Assembly (NCBI RefSeq): GCF_900128525.1
Contig: NZ_FQTQ01000062.1
Span: forward strand, 62,001-126,000
Length of the DNA: 64,000 nucleotides
Source of the DNA: a methanotrophic endosymbiont of Bathymodiolus puteoserpentis (Logatchev)
Lineage (GTDB): Bacteria; Pseudomonadota; Gammaproteobacteria; Methylococcales; Methylomonadaceae
Direction of reading: 5' to 3'
In this document: positions 46,024 to 56,123 of the stretch, piece after piece
Layout: each line of letters opens with the position of its first letter
Position numbering within the stretch: position 1 is the stretch's first letter
Made by a program: the position numbers and the translations under genes
The notes under the pieces: generated by a model
Database searches by the model: none
What the model saw: only the letters and a program-made list of their open reading frames with translations
What the model was told of the DNA's origin: nothing

Positions 46024-47520
46024 ATGCTCTTACTCTCTAAAAAACAAGATTGGCTCGGTAATATTCGAGGCGATTTATTAGCTGGAACGGTCGTAGCCTT
46101 AGCGCTTATTCCAGAAGCCATTGCCTTCTCCATTATTGCTGGGGTTGATCCAAAAGTAGGTTTATATGCCTCATTTTGTATTGCTGTTATCACTGCTCTG
46201 ATTGGTGGTCGACCGGGAATGATCAGTGCCGCTACCGGTGCTATGGCTCTATTAATGGTAACATTAGTTAAAGAACACGGACTACAATATTTATTAGCAG
46301 CAACTTTATTAACAGGTCTATTGCAGATTATTGCCGGTTATTTAAAACTCGGTAGTTTAATGAGTTTTATCTCTCGCTCGGTGGTTACCGGTTTTGTAAA
46401 TGCTTTGGCTATTCTGATTTTTATGGCGCAATTACCGGAATTGACCAATGTTTCATGGCATGTTTATGCCATGACAGCAGGGGGCTTGGGAATTATTTAT
46501 TTATTTCCGTACCTTCCTGTTATTGGTAAAACTATCCCATCCCCCTTAGTCTGTATTACGGTATTATCAGTGATCGCTATTTACTGGCAACTCGATATTC
46601 GTACGGTTGGCGATATGGGTGAATTACCTGATACCTTACCTATTTTTCTCTGGCCTGAAGTCCCTCTAAACCTAGAAACACTGCAAATTATTTTGCCATA
46701 TTCTTTACCTTTAGCGGTTGTGGGGTTATTAGAATCACTAATGACGGCAACGATTATTGATGATTTAACCGACACTAGCAGTGATAAAAATCGCGAATGC
46801 AAAGGTCAAGGGATTGCTAATATCGGTGCAGGGTTATTAGGTGGTATGGCAGGTTGTGCGATGATTGGCCAATCCGTTATTAATATAAAATCAGGAGGCC
46901 GTGGACGTTTATCGACTATGGTTGCCGGTGTATTTTTATTAATTATGGTGGTTTTTTTGGATCAATGGATTAAACAAATCCCAATGGCAGCTTTAGTGGC
47001 TGTCATGATTATGGTATCGATTGGAACGTTTAGTTGGAGTTCAATTATTGACCTAAAACATCACCCACTCTCAACCAATATCATTATGTTATCGACAGTG
47101 ACAGTTGTCGTCTGGACGCATAATCTCGCTTTAGGTGTCTTAGTTGGAGTATTGTTAGGTGCTTTATTCTTCGCTAACAAAATCAGCCATTTTATGTATG
47201 TAAAATCTAACTTTGATGAGCATACTGATACGCGTCACTATGAAGTGATTGGCCAAGTATTCTTTAATTCTGCCGATAAATTTACCAATAGCTTTGATTT
47301 TAAAGAAGCAGTGAGAAAAGTCGTTATTGATTTACAACGCGCGCATTTTTGGGATATCTCTTCGGTTGCAGCCTTAGATAAGGTGGTGCTTAAATTTCGC
47401 CGCGAAGGAGCCGAAGTAGATGTTATAGGTTTAAATGAAGCCAGTGCTACGATTATTGATCGTTTTGGTGTACATGATAAGCCTGAAGAAATTGAAAAAA
47501 TAATGGGAGGACACTCATGA
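46024..47520 (+). CDS. SulP-family anion transporter with STAS domain
   Basis: A 498-aa SulP transporter. The ATG at 46024 is chosen because AGGA lies 5 bp before it and the protein then starts just ahead of the conserved [33 protein letters not shown]. About 10-11 membrane helices follow, including [11 protein letters not shown] and [26 protein letters not shown]-terminal STAS domain starts near 405 ([37 protein letters not shown]). Family members carry bicarbonate or sulfate, usually with Na+. Substrate is not readable here. It is translationally coupled (ATGA) to a universal stress protein, a pairing seen with candidate bicarbonate transporters. Confidence 0.9.
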   Translation: MLLLSKKQDWLGNIRGDLLAGTVVALALIPEAIAFSIIAGVDPKVGLYASFCIAVITALIGGRPGMISAATGAMALLMVTLVKEHGLQYLLAATLLTGLLQIIAGYLKLGSLMSFISRSVVTGFVNALAILIFMAQLPELTNVSWHVYAMTAGGLGIIYLFPYLPVIGKTIPSPLVCITVLSVIAIYWQLDIRTVGDMGELPDTLPIFLWPEVPLNLETLQIILPYSLPLAVVGLLESLMTATIIDDLTDTSSDKNRECKGQGIANIGAGLLGGMAGCAMIGQSVINIKSGGRGRLSTMVAGVFLLIMVVFLDQWIKQIPMAALVAVMIMVSIGTFSWSSIIDLKHHPLSTNIIMLSTVTVVVWTHNLALGVLVGVLLGALFFANKISHFMYVKSNFDEHTDTRHYEVIGQVFFNSADKFTNSFDFKEAVRKVVIDLQRAHFWDISSVAALDKVVLKFRREGAEVDVIGLNEASATIIDRFGVHDKPEEIEKIMGGHS

Positions 47521-48380
47521 GTAATAAAAATATAGTATTAGCATGTATTGATGGCTCAGCTTTAACTCAGGCTGTTTGTGATTACGCTGCATGGATCGCA
47601 CAACGTATTAATATACCTTTGAAATTACTCCATACCATTGACCATCACCATGAGAAATCAACAAACACTGATTTATCAGGTAATATCGGTTTAGATACCC
47701 AAGAGCACTTGCTTCAAGATATGGTAGATCAAGAACAAGAGCACAGTAAAATACGCTTACAGCAAGGTAAAGCCGTCTTAACTGAAGCTAAAGAACGAGT
47801 TATTCAAGCAGGTATCACTGACCCTTTAACTCGCTTACAACATGGCAGTTTATTAGAAGCATTAGCAGATATAGAGCAAGATATTCGTGTTTTAGTCATT
47901 GGTGCACGCGGTAAACAACATGAAAACCAGGAAAATGAAGTCGGTGCCAAAATTGACTCATTGATTCGTTCATTACATCGGCCTATTCTAGTCGCTTATG
48001 AAGCCTTTAAAGCACCAGAGCAGATTATGATTGCTTATGATGGCAGTGAAGCGGCAGATAAAGCGGTCGATATGGTTGCTACTAGCCTTTTATATAAAGG
48101 GTTAGTCTGCCATTTAGTCTGTGTCAGTAAAAAAGATAGTGCAGCAATGCTATTAGAACAAGCAGCAAGCAAACTACGGGCTGCTAGTGATATTAAAATT
48201 ATTACTGCGAGTTTACAAGGCGAAGCAGAAAAAGAACTGTGCGCTTATCAAATCACTCATAGTATTGATATGACTATTATGGGCGCGTTTAGTCATACAC
48301 GTTTACACGATATTGTCTTAGGCAGTTTTACCCATAAGATGTTATTAAAAACGAAAAAACCGTTACTTTTACTTAGATAA
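47517..48380 (+). CDS. Tandem-domain universal stress protein
   Basis: A 287-aa protein with two UspA folds (about 5-152 and 158-287). The second ends in the nucleotide-binding pattern [35 protein letters not shown] (G-2x-G-9x-G-S/T type). The first has a comparable [12 protein letters not shown] segment. It overlaps sulP by 4 bp and probably modulates or reports on that transporter. A hairpin at 48428-48460 follows. Confidence 0.88.
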   Translation: MSNKNIVLACIDGSALTQAVCDYAAWIAQRINIPLKLLHTIDHHHEKSTNTDLSGNIGLDTQEHLLQDMVDQEQEHSKIRLQQGKAVLTEAKERVIQAGITDPLTRLQHGSLLEALADIEQDIRVLVIGARGKQHENQENEVGAKIDSLIRSLHRPILVAYEAFKAPEQIMIAYDGSEAADKAVDMVATSLLYKGLVCHLVCVSKKDSAAMLLEQAASKLRAASDIKIITASLQGEAEKELCAYQITHSIDMTIMGAFSHTRLHDIVLGSFTHKMLLKTKKPLLLLR

Positions 48381-48427
48381 AAACTCATTCGTTCAAATTA
48401 TCTTAACATTTTTGTTTAAAGTTTTAC

Positions 48428-48460
48428 GGATGGGTAGAGCCTCTTTTTGCGAACCCATCC
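48428..48460 (+). terminator. Stem-loop after sulP-uspA
   Basis: GGATGGGT (48428-48435) pairs with ACCCATCC (48453-48460); the loop contains a short T-run. It lies 48 bp after the universal stress gene. Confidence 0.5.
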
Positions 48461-48516
48461 TTCGTAGATATTCAGAGACTCCACCAAAAAATTGATAGTT
48501 CTGTTCCAAAACTATT

Positions 48517-48621
48517 CTAAGGAACATGCATGAAATAACATCCTAAAATTATAACGCTGGATTTCAGCTGAAGTAAAAAGACAAGTTAGAAACTGGGAGT
48601 TTGTTTCATGCACGCTCCTAA
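48517..48621. mobile_element. MITE-like element, second copy of ybbP type
   Basis: The left end GGAACATGCATGAAATAAC (48521-48539) and the inverted right end GGAGCGTGCATGAAACAAAC (reading back from 48618) match at most positions. The same terminal word, GGAATGTGCATGAAATAAC, ends the element in ybbP (25580-25741). The 105-bp interior has no gene. Confidence 0.55.
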
Positions 48622-48724
48622 ATTATTGATAGTTAATTTCTGGGCTGTCTGAATACTTACCATCCTTTAACTTGATTAACAGATAATTATTGATTTTTAT
48701 AGTGTTACATATGGAGATTAGTTA

Positions 48725-48962
48725 CCTAATATATAAATAAAGTTAAGTATCTTATATAAACTTATTATTACTATTAGTGAGCTGAATATCTGTGGATAAG
48801 TCATTTTTTATTTTTAGTATCAATATAATATGATGATTTTAAGTTTGTTATCAAGCTTAGACTTAAGTGTACTAAAGCTGAGTGAAAAAATGGGGTTAAA
48901 ATTAAGCAACAGGCTATACACAGTATGCTACTAAAATAATCCACAAAGTTATCCACAACTTG
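48725..48962. other. oriC-like region, copy B
   Basis: AATATATAAATAA and CTTATTATTACTATTAG (48764-48777) are followed by TGTGGATAA (48791-48799). Distal boxes are CTATACACA (48914-48922), TAATCCACA (48937-48945) and TTATCCACA (48949-48957). It is nearly identical in layout and sequence to copy C (52340-52580) and shares its first 90 bp and end with copy A. No gene lies inside. Confidence 0.6.
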
Positions 48963-49110
48963 GTTTGTTATTTTAGGTATACTTTAGAAATTAAACAATT
49001 TAGGTACTTAAACTATATGATAAGTATAGATATTGAGCACTAGTAAATAACGATTTCTTATCCTTCTTACTAGCTATATAACTGAACTTTATGAAGTTAT
49101 CTACTTTTAC

Positions 49111-49240
49111 GTAACTTCTCATTATCCACCGGAACTTTATTTTTCAATGACTTATAGTGTTGTAGAATGTGCTGAAGCATGAAGCGCATCCTACGCAATG
49201 AGGTGAATGTCTTAAATACCTGTGGATAATGAGAAGTTAC
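49111..49240. mobile_element. MITE-like element with nested palindrome
   Basis: GTAACTTCTCATTATCCAC (49111-49129) is perfectly inverted at 49222-49240. Inside is a second palindrome, GTAGAATGTGCTGAAGC against GTAGGATGCGCTTCATGC read in reverse, of REP type. A shorter relative without the inner palindrome lies upstream of sulP (45875-45946) in the opposite orientation. Confidence 0.65.
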
Positions 49241-49269
49241 CTTTTTACTCAGGTTAAAGGTCAACTGGT

Positions 49270-52142
49270 ATGATTTCAACGACAGAATTAGAAATTTTGC
49301 TGAGCACTCTACGCGCTAACGAAGAACGGTATCGTAATTTAGTCGAAAACTCTTCTGATTGGATCTGGGAAATTGACCAAAATAGCATATATACTTATTG
49401 CAGCCCTAAATGTATTGATTTACTTGGCTATCAAACTGAAGAACTCATAGGTAAAACACCTTTTGATTTGATGCCGGCCGCTGAAGCACAACGCGTTGGA
49501 GTTTTTTTCCATAATATCGTCTTAACAAAGCGTGCTTTTAAGTGTCTGGAAAATATTAATCTACATAAAGGCGGACATCAGGTCATTATGGAAACCAGTG
49601 GCACACCATTTTTTGATAAGCAAGGTGGGTTACTTGGATATCGAGGTATTACCCGAGATATAACAGATCGAAAAACGGTGGAAGATCAAATTCATGACTC
49701 AGTAGTAGCAACAGACCTAGAAGGTTATGTTACTAGTTGGAATAAAGGTGCGGAACAACTATTTGGCTTTAATAATAGTGAGGCAATCGGACAACATATT
49801 AGCTTTGTTTACCCAAATAAAAAACACGAGTTCTTAAAAAACAAAGTCATAGCCTTACTTCAGGCTAAAGGTTTTCACAAGATGCATGCTCGTATGCTAA
49901 GAAAAAATGGCGACAATTTTTACGTTCACTTATCTTTATCTTTACAATATGATTGTCAGCATAAGCCAATAGGTATGATTGGCTACTTAATTGATATTAG
50001 CGAACAATATAAAATTCAACGCGATTTAGCCGAAAGTAACCAAAAGTTCTCAGATTTTGTTTCTGCAATGCCCGATATTGCATTTGTACTTGATGAAAAA
50101 GGAACCTATATAGAGATTTATGGCTCTGAACAGCAACTACTTATCCAAGATGCTAAAAAATTATTGCATCAGAATATTATGGATATTCTACCTATCCCTT
50201 TAGCGCTACAAATTATAAGTACTATACAAACGACTTGTCGTACTAATAGCGCTCAAGTCTTAGAGTATGAGTTAGAGTTAGAGTTAGCGCAAGGGAAATG
50301 TTATTTTGAGGGGCGAACTGCACCTATGCAGCATAAGTCCGGAGAATCGCAACGAGTTATTTGGGTATCACGAGACATTTCGACAACTAAACGGGCATTA
50401 AAAGCATTGCAAACCAGCGAGCAGCGGTTTCGACAAATTTTTGAAAAAATGCCTAATATTGCCGTACAAGGTTATAACCATGCCCGAGATGTTATTTTTT
50501 GGAATAAAACCAGTGAAGCTATTTATGGTTATACTAAAGAAGAAGCGATAGGAAAAAAGTTAGAGGATCTTATTATTCCTCCAGAATTCAAAGATATGGT
50601 GGTTACTGCAACTGATAACCTGCTGCATTACAATAGCGAAATTCCTGCAGGGGAACTACGCTTACAACGCAAAGATGGCTCATATATTCCTGTCTATTCT
50701 AGTCATATCAAATTAGGTGAAACTAAAGAAAGTGCTGAGATGTTTTGTATTGATATTGATCTTACAGATGATAAAAAAGCCAAAGAGGCCATTGAAAGAC
50801 TTGCCTATTATGACCCATTAACCAGTCTGCCTAATCGACGTTTATTTTTGGATCGATTAGATCAGGAACAAAAAATTTCTAAACGGCATCTAACTTTTTC
50901 CGCTATTTTATTTCTTGATTTAGATAATTTTAAATACCTTAATGATTCATTAGGCCACTCAGTCGGTGATATGTTTTTAATAGAGGTAGGGCAACGCATG
51001 AAAGCTTTATTGCGTGCAGAAGATACGGTTGCACGCTTAGGTGGTGATGAATTTGTTATATTACTAAAAGAATTAGCCTGCGAAAAAGATACCGCAGTAA
51101 AACAGACACAGGACATTGCTGAAAAGGTCATTCAGGCATTAGCTAATCCTGTTAATATTCAACAACATAAACATATAATCACCACGAGCATTGGTATTAC
51201 CTTGTTTTCTGGTGATTGTGAAACAGCTGACACGTTACTAAAACAGGCTGATACAGCAATGTATCGTGCTAAAGATGCTGGTCGAAATACGTTTCATTTT
51301 TTTCACCCAAGCATGCAAATGGCAACTGATTTACGTTTAGTATTAGAAAATGATTTGCGCCAAGCTTTGCAGAATAATGAACTAGAACTGTATTACCAAC
51401 CTCAGTTTGGAAGGCACGCTAATATTATTGGTGCTGAAGCTTTAATACGTTGGAAGCACCCAGTACGGGGAATGATTTCACCAGCTGAATTTATTCCGCT
51501 TGCTGAAGAGACGGGGCTTATTATAGCTATTGGTGACTGGGTACTTGTTACTGCTTGTCATCAACTCAAGCTATGGGAGCAATATAACTTACCTGAACAT
51601 TTTCATTTAGCAGTAAATGTTAGTTCTAAGCAATTTCGTAAACAGGAATTTTCGCCTCATTTACAAGAATTAATTACGGCTTCAAAAATTAACCCACATT
51701 ATTTAATGTTAGAGTTAACTGAAAGTATTGTTATAGATAATATTCAACAAACGATAGATAAAATGTGGGCGTTAAGTTTTCTATTGATGATTTTGGTACT
51801 GGCTATTCTTCTTTAGTTTATTTAAAAAAACTTCCTCTTGATCAATTGAAAATTGATCAAGCCTTTGTACATGATATTCCGGCCGATAAAAATGATGCTG
51901 CTATTGTAGAAATTATTATTTCAATGGCTAAATTACTTGGTTTTCAAGTGATTGCCGAAGGGGTTGAAACTTTTGAGCAATTGGAATTTTTACAATCTGT
52001 CCAATGTCAGCAATACCAAGGTTATTACTTTAGTAAACCGATACCGGGAAAAGAATTTACTCATCAACTAAAAGCTTTGGCTACAGATAAAAACAAGCAA
52101 GCAACTTCATTACAGCTTCCGACTGAAGCTAATCATATTTAA
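49270..52142 (+). pseudogene. PAS-GGDEF-EAL c-di-GMP enzyme, frameshifted in EAL
   Basis: The first frame (49270-51816) encodes four PAS domains (about residues 8-132, 135-255, 258-375, 385-505). A GGDEF domain follows with ARLGGDEFVIL near 590, intact, and then the start of an EAL domain with GAEALIRWKHP near 721. After TESIVIDNIQQTIDKMWAL it shifts frame and stops. The second frame (from GTG 51765) continues GVKFSIDDFGTGYSSLVYLKKLPLDQLKIDQAF to the EAL end at 52142. About five residues expected between the two parts are also missing, so a small deletion not divisible by three is likely rather than a plain single-base error. The cyclase half may still work; phosphodiesterase activity should be lost. 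Confidence 0.82.
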
Positions 52143-52339
52143 ATATACAAATAGTGGCTCTTGTATTGGGCTGTACACTGCTTATAAAAGCTATTCTTAA
52201 CCCAGCTTCCGAGTTTAAATTTGTAAGGCATTAGAATAATCTATAGGTAGGTGTTATGGCATAATTCTTACTTTTCAATTTGTTACGAAGATTAATCACT
52301 ATTTTTGATAGTCTAAATTAAGTCTTTAATGTTTAAAAT

Positions 52340-52580
52340 ACTTGCTTAATATATAAATAAGATTGAATATCTTATATAAACTTATTATTACTATTAGTAA
52401 GCTGAATATCTGTGGATAAGTCATTTTTTATATTAACTATCAACATAGTATGATCATTTTAAGTTTGTTATCAAGTTTGGACTTAAGTGTACTGAACCTG
52501 AGTGAAAAAACGGGGTTAAAATCAAGCAACAGATTACGCACAGTGTGTTACTAACATAATCCACAGAGTTATCCACAATG
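52340..52580. other. oriC-like region, copy C
   Basis: Same order as copy B: AATATATAAATAA, CTTATTATTACTATTAG (52381-52397), TGTGGATAA (52411-52419), TTACGCACA (52534-52542), TAATCCACA (52557-52565) and TTATCCACA (52569-52577). TCCACAGAGTTATCCACA at its end is very like the R4 end of enterobacterial oriC. It lies in the 540-bp gap before the phosphorylase gene. Confidence 0.6.
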
Positions 52581-52684
52581 AACGTGAGTGTTAACTACTT
52601 TTTCTGATAATGTAGGTGAAAGAGCCTCTGTAAATTTCATCGCTATATTATTCGTTACTCTTAAAACACAATAATAAAAAAACT

Positions 52685-54220
52685 ATGAGCATTGATACTT
52701 TAAAAGTTCGTCAGGTGGGAATTGATACTTACCATGAAAATGTCGCTTATTTAAACCGTGAATGTAGTGTTTATCGGGCTGAAGGTTTTCAGGCCTTATC
52801 CAAAATTCAGGTCAGTAATGATGGTTCAAAGCTATTAGCTGTATTGAATGTTGTAGATGACAATTCAATTGTGCTGCCAGGAGAATTAGGATTATCACAA
52901 CAAGCCTTTAATTACTTAAAGGTTAAAGAAGGTACTTTAGTTACGGTGAATCATGCAGAACCCCCTAAATCTATGGATGCTGTGCGTCGTAAGATTAATG
53001 GTGAGCGTTTGAATCAGGCAGATTTTAATGACATTGCGCATGATATTGTACAAACGCGTTATTCAAAAATGGAAATGGCTGCATTTTTAGTGGCAACAGG
53101 GCAAAATAACCTCGATCGAGATGAGATATTGTATTTAACTCAAGCGATGCTGGAGTCCGGTGAAAAAATGGATTGGCATGAGCCACTTGTTGCTGATAAA
53201 CATTGTATTGGTGGTATTCCAGGTAATCGTACTTCGATGTTAGTTGTCCCTATTGTTGCGGCACATGGTATGTTAATGCCTAAAACCTCGAGTAGAGCGA
53301 TTACTTCACCAGCTGGTACGGCAGATACTATGGAGGTTTTAGCTAATGTAAATATCGAACCTAGTCAGATGCTGGATATTGTGCGTCAAGAGCGGGGATG
53401 TTTATCATGGGGGGGAACGGCAAAATTGGCTCCTGTAGATGATTTGCTAATTTCTGTAGAAAGGCCCTTAGGTATAGATTCTCAAGGACAAATGGTTGCT
53501 TCTATTTTGTCCAAAAAATTAGCGGCTGGATCAACTCATTTAATTATTGATATTCCTGTAGGGCCAACGGCTAAAGTGCGTCATATGCGTCAAGCCTTGG
53601 CTCTACGTAAATTATTTGAATTTGTGGGTGATCATTTAAATATTCATTTAGAAGTGATGATTACTGATGGTAGACAACCTATAGGTAAAGGTATTGGTCC
53701 TGTATTGGAAGCGCGCGATGTTATGCAGGTATTGAATAATGATCCTAGTGCACCCGCTGACCTACGTCAGAAATCTTTATTATTAGCAGGTAGAATTATT
53801 GAGTTTGACCCTGATGTACGCGGTGGGCAAGGCTATGCAATTGCTCGAGATATTTTAGATTCGGGACGTGCTTATGCAAAAATGCACGATATTATCAAAG
53901 CTCAAGGTGAGAGTGAGATTGATTTACAGCTTGGAGAATTATGCTATCAAGTGTGTGCAGAGCGCGATGGAGTTGTTATTAGTATTGATAATTTTCAAAT
54001 GTCAAAAGTTGCCCGCTTAGCAGGTGCGCCAATGGATAAAAAAGCAGGTGTGGATTTATTGAAAAAATTAGGAGATGAAGTGAAAAAAGGTGAGGCTCTA
54101 TATAAAATTTATGCAGAATTCCCTGCCGATTTTAATTTTTCTACCAGTCTAGCACAACAGAACAGTGGCTATGTAATAGGAGAGAAAGAACAAATATTAA
54201 AACCATTGGTTGATTTTTAA
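52685..54220 (+). CDS. Thymidine/AMP phosphorylase-family protein
   Basis: A 511-aa nucleoside phosphorylase of the long type that includes archaeal AMP phosphorylases. An N-terminal ~85-residue extension is followed by the core: [12 protein letters not shown] (about 120-131), [25 protein letters not shown] (about 171-195), [23 protein letters not shown] (about 200-222) and the C-terminal alpha/beta domain. It is 15 bp from a PRPP-synthetase-like gene. In archaea AMP phosphorylase gives ribose 1,5-bisphosphate; whether this bacterial relative prefers nucleosides or NMPs cannot be read. Pairing with a ribose-phosphate enzyme favours salvage of the sugar phosphate. Confidence 0.88.
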   Translation: MSIDTLKVRQVGIDTYHENVAYLNRECSVYRAEGFQALSKIQVSNDGSKLLAVLNVVDDNSIVLPGELGLSQQAFNYLKVKEGTLVTVNHAEPPKSMDAVRRKINGERLNQADFNDIAHDIVQTRYSKMEMAAFLVATGQNNLDRDEILYLTQAMLESGEKMDWHEPLVADKHCIGGIPGNRTSMLVVPIVAAHGMLMPKTSSRAITSPAGTADTMEVLANVNIEPSQMLDIVRQERGCLSWGGTAKLAPVDDLLISVERPLGIDSQGQMVASILSKKLAAGSTHLIIDIPVGPTAKVRHMRQALALRKLFEFVGDHLNIHLEVMITDGRQPIGKGIGPVLEARDVMQVLNNDPSAPADLRQKSLLLAGRIIEFDPDVRGGQGYAIARDILDSGRAYAKMHDIIKAQGESEIDLQLGELCYQVCAERDGVVISIDNFQMSKVARLAGAPMDKKAGVDLLKKLGDEVKKGEALYKIYAEFPADFNFSTSLAQQNSGYVIGEKEQILKPLVDF

Positions 54221-54235
54221 GTAGGAATACTCATT

Positions 54236-55111
54236 ATGTTAATGCTCATATTTCCTGATTATCAACTTCAGGCTGAACGCTTAGCGGCACGCTTAGCAAT
54301 ACCAACAGAAAATGTTCATATACATCATTTTCCTGATGGTGAAAGCTTAGTCCGATTACCCCCCTCATTGCCAGAGCATGTGCTTATTTGTCGTAGCCTG
54401 AATCAACCGAATGATAAATTAATTGAATTATTATTTTGTGCCAGAACTGCGCGACAATTAGGCGCAAAACGACTGACGCTGATTGCTCCATATCTCAGTT
54501 ATATGCGTCAGGATATTGCTAATCAACCAGGTGAAGCAGTAAGTCAACGGATTATGGGGCAGATGCTAGCAGAGTTATTTGATGATGTTATTACCGTTGA
54601 CCCCCATTTACATCGTATTAATTCCTTAGATCAGGCAATACCGATTAAAAATGCGATAAGTTTAACCGCTGCTAATGAGGTTGCTAAGTTTCTTCAGAAA
54701 AAATTAGACTATGCCTTATTGTTAGGCCCTGATAGTGAGTCAGAACAATGGGTCTCAGCTATTGCCAATAAAATTGGTTTTGATTTTGCTGTGGCGACAA
54801 AAATACGTCGGGGTGATAAACAAGTAGAAGTAAGTTTGCCTGATTTTGATTTTAGCAATCAGCCGGTGGTTATTATTGATGATATGGCTAGCACTGGTAG
54901 AACCCTATCTAAGGCAACTGAGCTACTACTAGAGGCTGGTGCGCAGAAAATTGATGCTGTGATAACCCACCCGCTATTTTGCGGTGATGCCGAAGCTCAT
55001 ATTTTGCAGGCAGGGGTGAAAAACATTTGGAGTACCGATAGTATTAGTCATTCGACGGCTTGTATTTATCTGGATAATTTATTGGCTGGAGCAGTTTGGG
55101 ATATTTTGTAG
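54236..55111 (+). CDS. Ribose-phosphate pyrophosphokinase-like protein
   Basis: A 291-aa PRPP synthetase relative. HHFPDGESLVRLP (about 24-36), APYLSYMRQDIANQPGEAVSQR (about 84-105), DPHLHR and the PRPP loop VVIIDDMASTGRTL (about 208-221) are present. It is shorter than the housekeeping Prs and resembles the ATP-loop and PRPP-loop pattern of the divergent, archaeal-like group (RQDI instead of RQDRR). It is the partner of the upstream phosphorylase. Together they could connect nucleotide breakdown to PRPP. Probably not the only Prs of the cell. Confidence 0.87.
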   Translation: MLMLIFPDYQLQAERLAARLAIPTENVHIHHFPDGESLVRLPPSLPEHVLICRSLNQPNDKLIELLFCARTARQLGAKRLTLIAPYLSYMRQDIANQPGEAVSQRIMGQMLAELFDDVITVDPHLHRINSLDQAIPIKNAISLTAANEVAKFLQKKLDYALLLGPDSESEQWVSAIANKIGFDFAVATKIRRGDKQVEVSLPDFDFSNQPVVIIDDMASTGRTLSKATELLLEAGAQKIDAVITHPLFCGDAEAHILQAGVKNIWSTDSISHSTACIYLDNLLAGAVWDIL

Positions 55112-55203
55112 TATTTAATTTGTTTGTTACCTCAACGATAGGAGAGGTCTTAGGTATTGTGGCCGAATGCAAATTAGAGTGTTGCAAGGACAAAATAGGG
55201 AAA

Positions 55204-55932
55204 CTAATAACTGTGTCGTTTTTTTAGCATCAGATATACACAGTATGTCGCTGCTGCAGCTAGTAAATGTTTGATTGTATGACCGCTTAATAAGTGAGCT
55301 GTCAGCTCAAAGATAAAGCTATCATTGAGTTCAAAAACTTTGGCAAGCAGGTAGAAAAGTAAACCATAAAGCAGATAATAATTGTGGCTATACTGGCTTT
55401 TATATAAACTCAATATAAGGGGTATAGAAAGCAAAGCACCGAATTGAATAAGTGCATAAAATCGTAAATCATCCGTGTAGTACCAGTAGATGACACTAGA
55501 TAAACCTAAGGAAATAGCTATAGGTAGAATAAATTTTTCATAATGGGAAGAAATGTTCTCTGCACATAAGGCTGAGAATAAACTCATAAAACAAATTGTC
55601 ATCGGCAAACGATCCCAAAGCAGTGTTTGATTATTGGGCTGTAAATGGTAATAGCTTGAGCCGGGTGCAACCAAAAAAAGACCGATAAAGAATAGGTACC
55701 AAGAGATAGATATTTCTTTATTTTTCAAGACAAGAAATAAGCCTGATAGCCCAATAGTAGCGAAGGGTAGATTGCTGATAATATTGGCGAAGTTAGGTAC
55801 TATAAACCACTTTCGTTGGTCAATTAAAAGGTGGTAAACAAGGTCCTGAGGAATAGGATCTGTGCTGATAACAAAAACTAGAAGGCCAGCGATAATAGTA
55901 AACAGTATAAGGCGTGGGATAGTAGATAACAT
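55204..55932 (-). CDS. Alkaline-ceramidase-like membrane protein
   Basis: A 242-aa integral membrane protein with about seven helices. Motifs SSYYHLQPNNQTLLWDRLPMT (about 87-107) and SGHTIKHLLAAAATY near the C-terminus (His residues in both) match the CREST/alkaline ceramidase superfamily. The ATG at 55930-55932 has AAGAAGGGA upstream and is preferred to a more upstream start. The superfamily hydrolyses amide bonds of lipids using metal; this bacterial member has no proven substrate. It stands alone between divergent neighbours. Confidence 0.82.
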   Translation of the reverse strand: MLSTIPRLILFTIIAGLLVFVISTDPIPQDLVYHLLIDQRKWFIVPNFANIISNLPFATIGLSGLFLVLKNKEISISWYLFFIGLFLVAPGSSYYHLQPNNQTLLWDRLPMTICFMSLFSALCAENISSHYEKFILPIAISLGLSSVIYWYYTDDLRFYALIQFGALLSIPLILSLYKSQYSHNYYLLYGLLFYLLAKVFELNDSFIFELTAHLLSGHTIKHLLAAAATYCVYLMLKKRHSY

Positions 55933-56123
55933 TTTATAATCCCTTCTTAAGACTGAGGATGAAATAACCCCCGGAATTGGACAAAAAGACAAGTCAGTTT
56001 CGGGGGTATAAAAGTCTCAGTCCTTAGTAGTTGAATAGCGCTAGCAACTGATATTTGATAGTATTAGAAAGCACGGCCTGTCTCCAGAGGAAGGCTAGTG
56101 CTACATCAACTAAAGTGTTGCGC

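Noticed and set aside
49097-49279. Small minus-strand frame across the MITE-like element
   Set aside because: It spans inverted repeat DNA and the start of the GGDEF gene, with no ribosome site.
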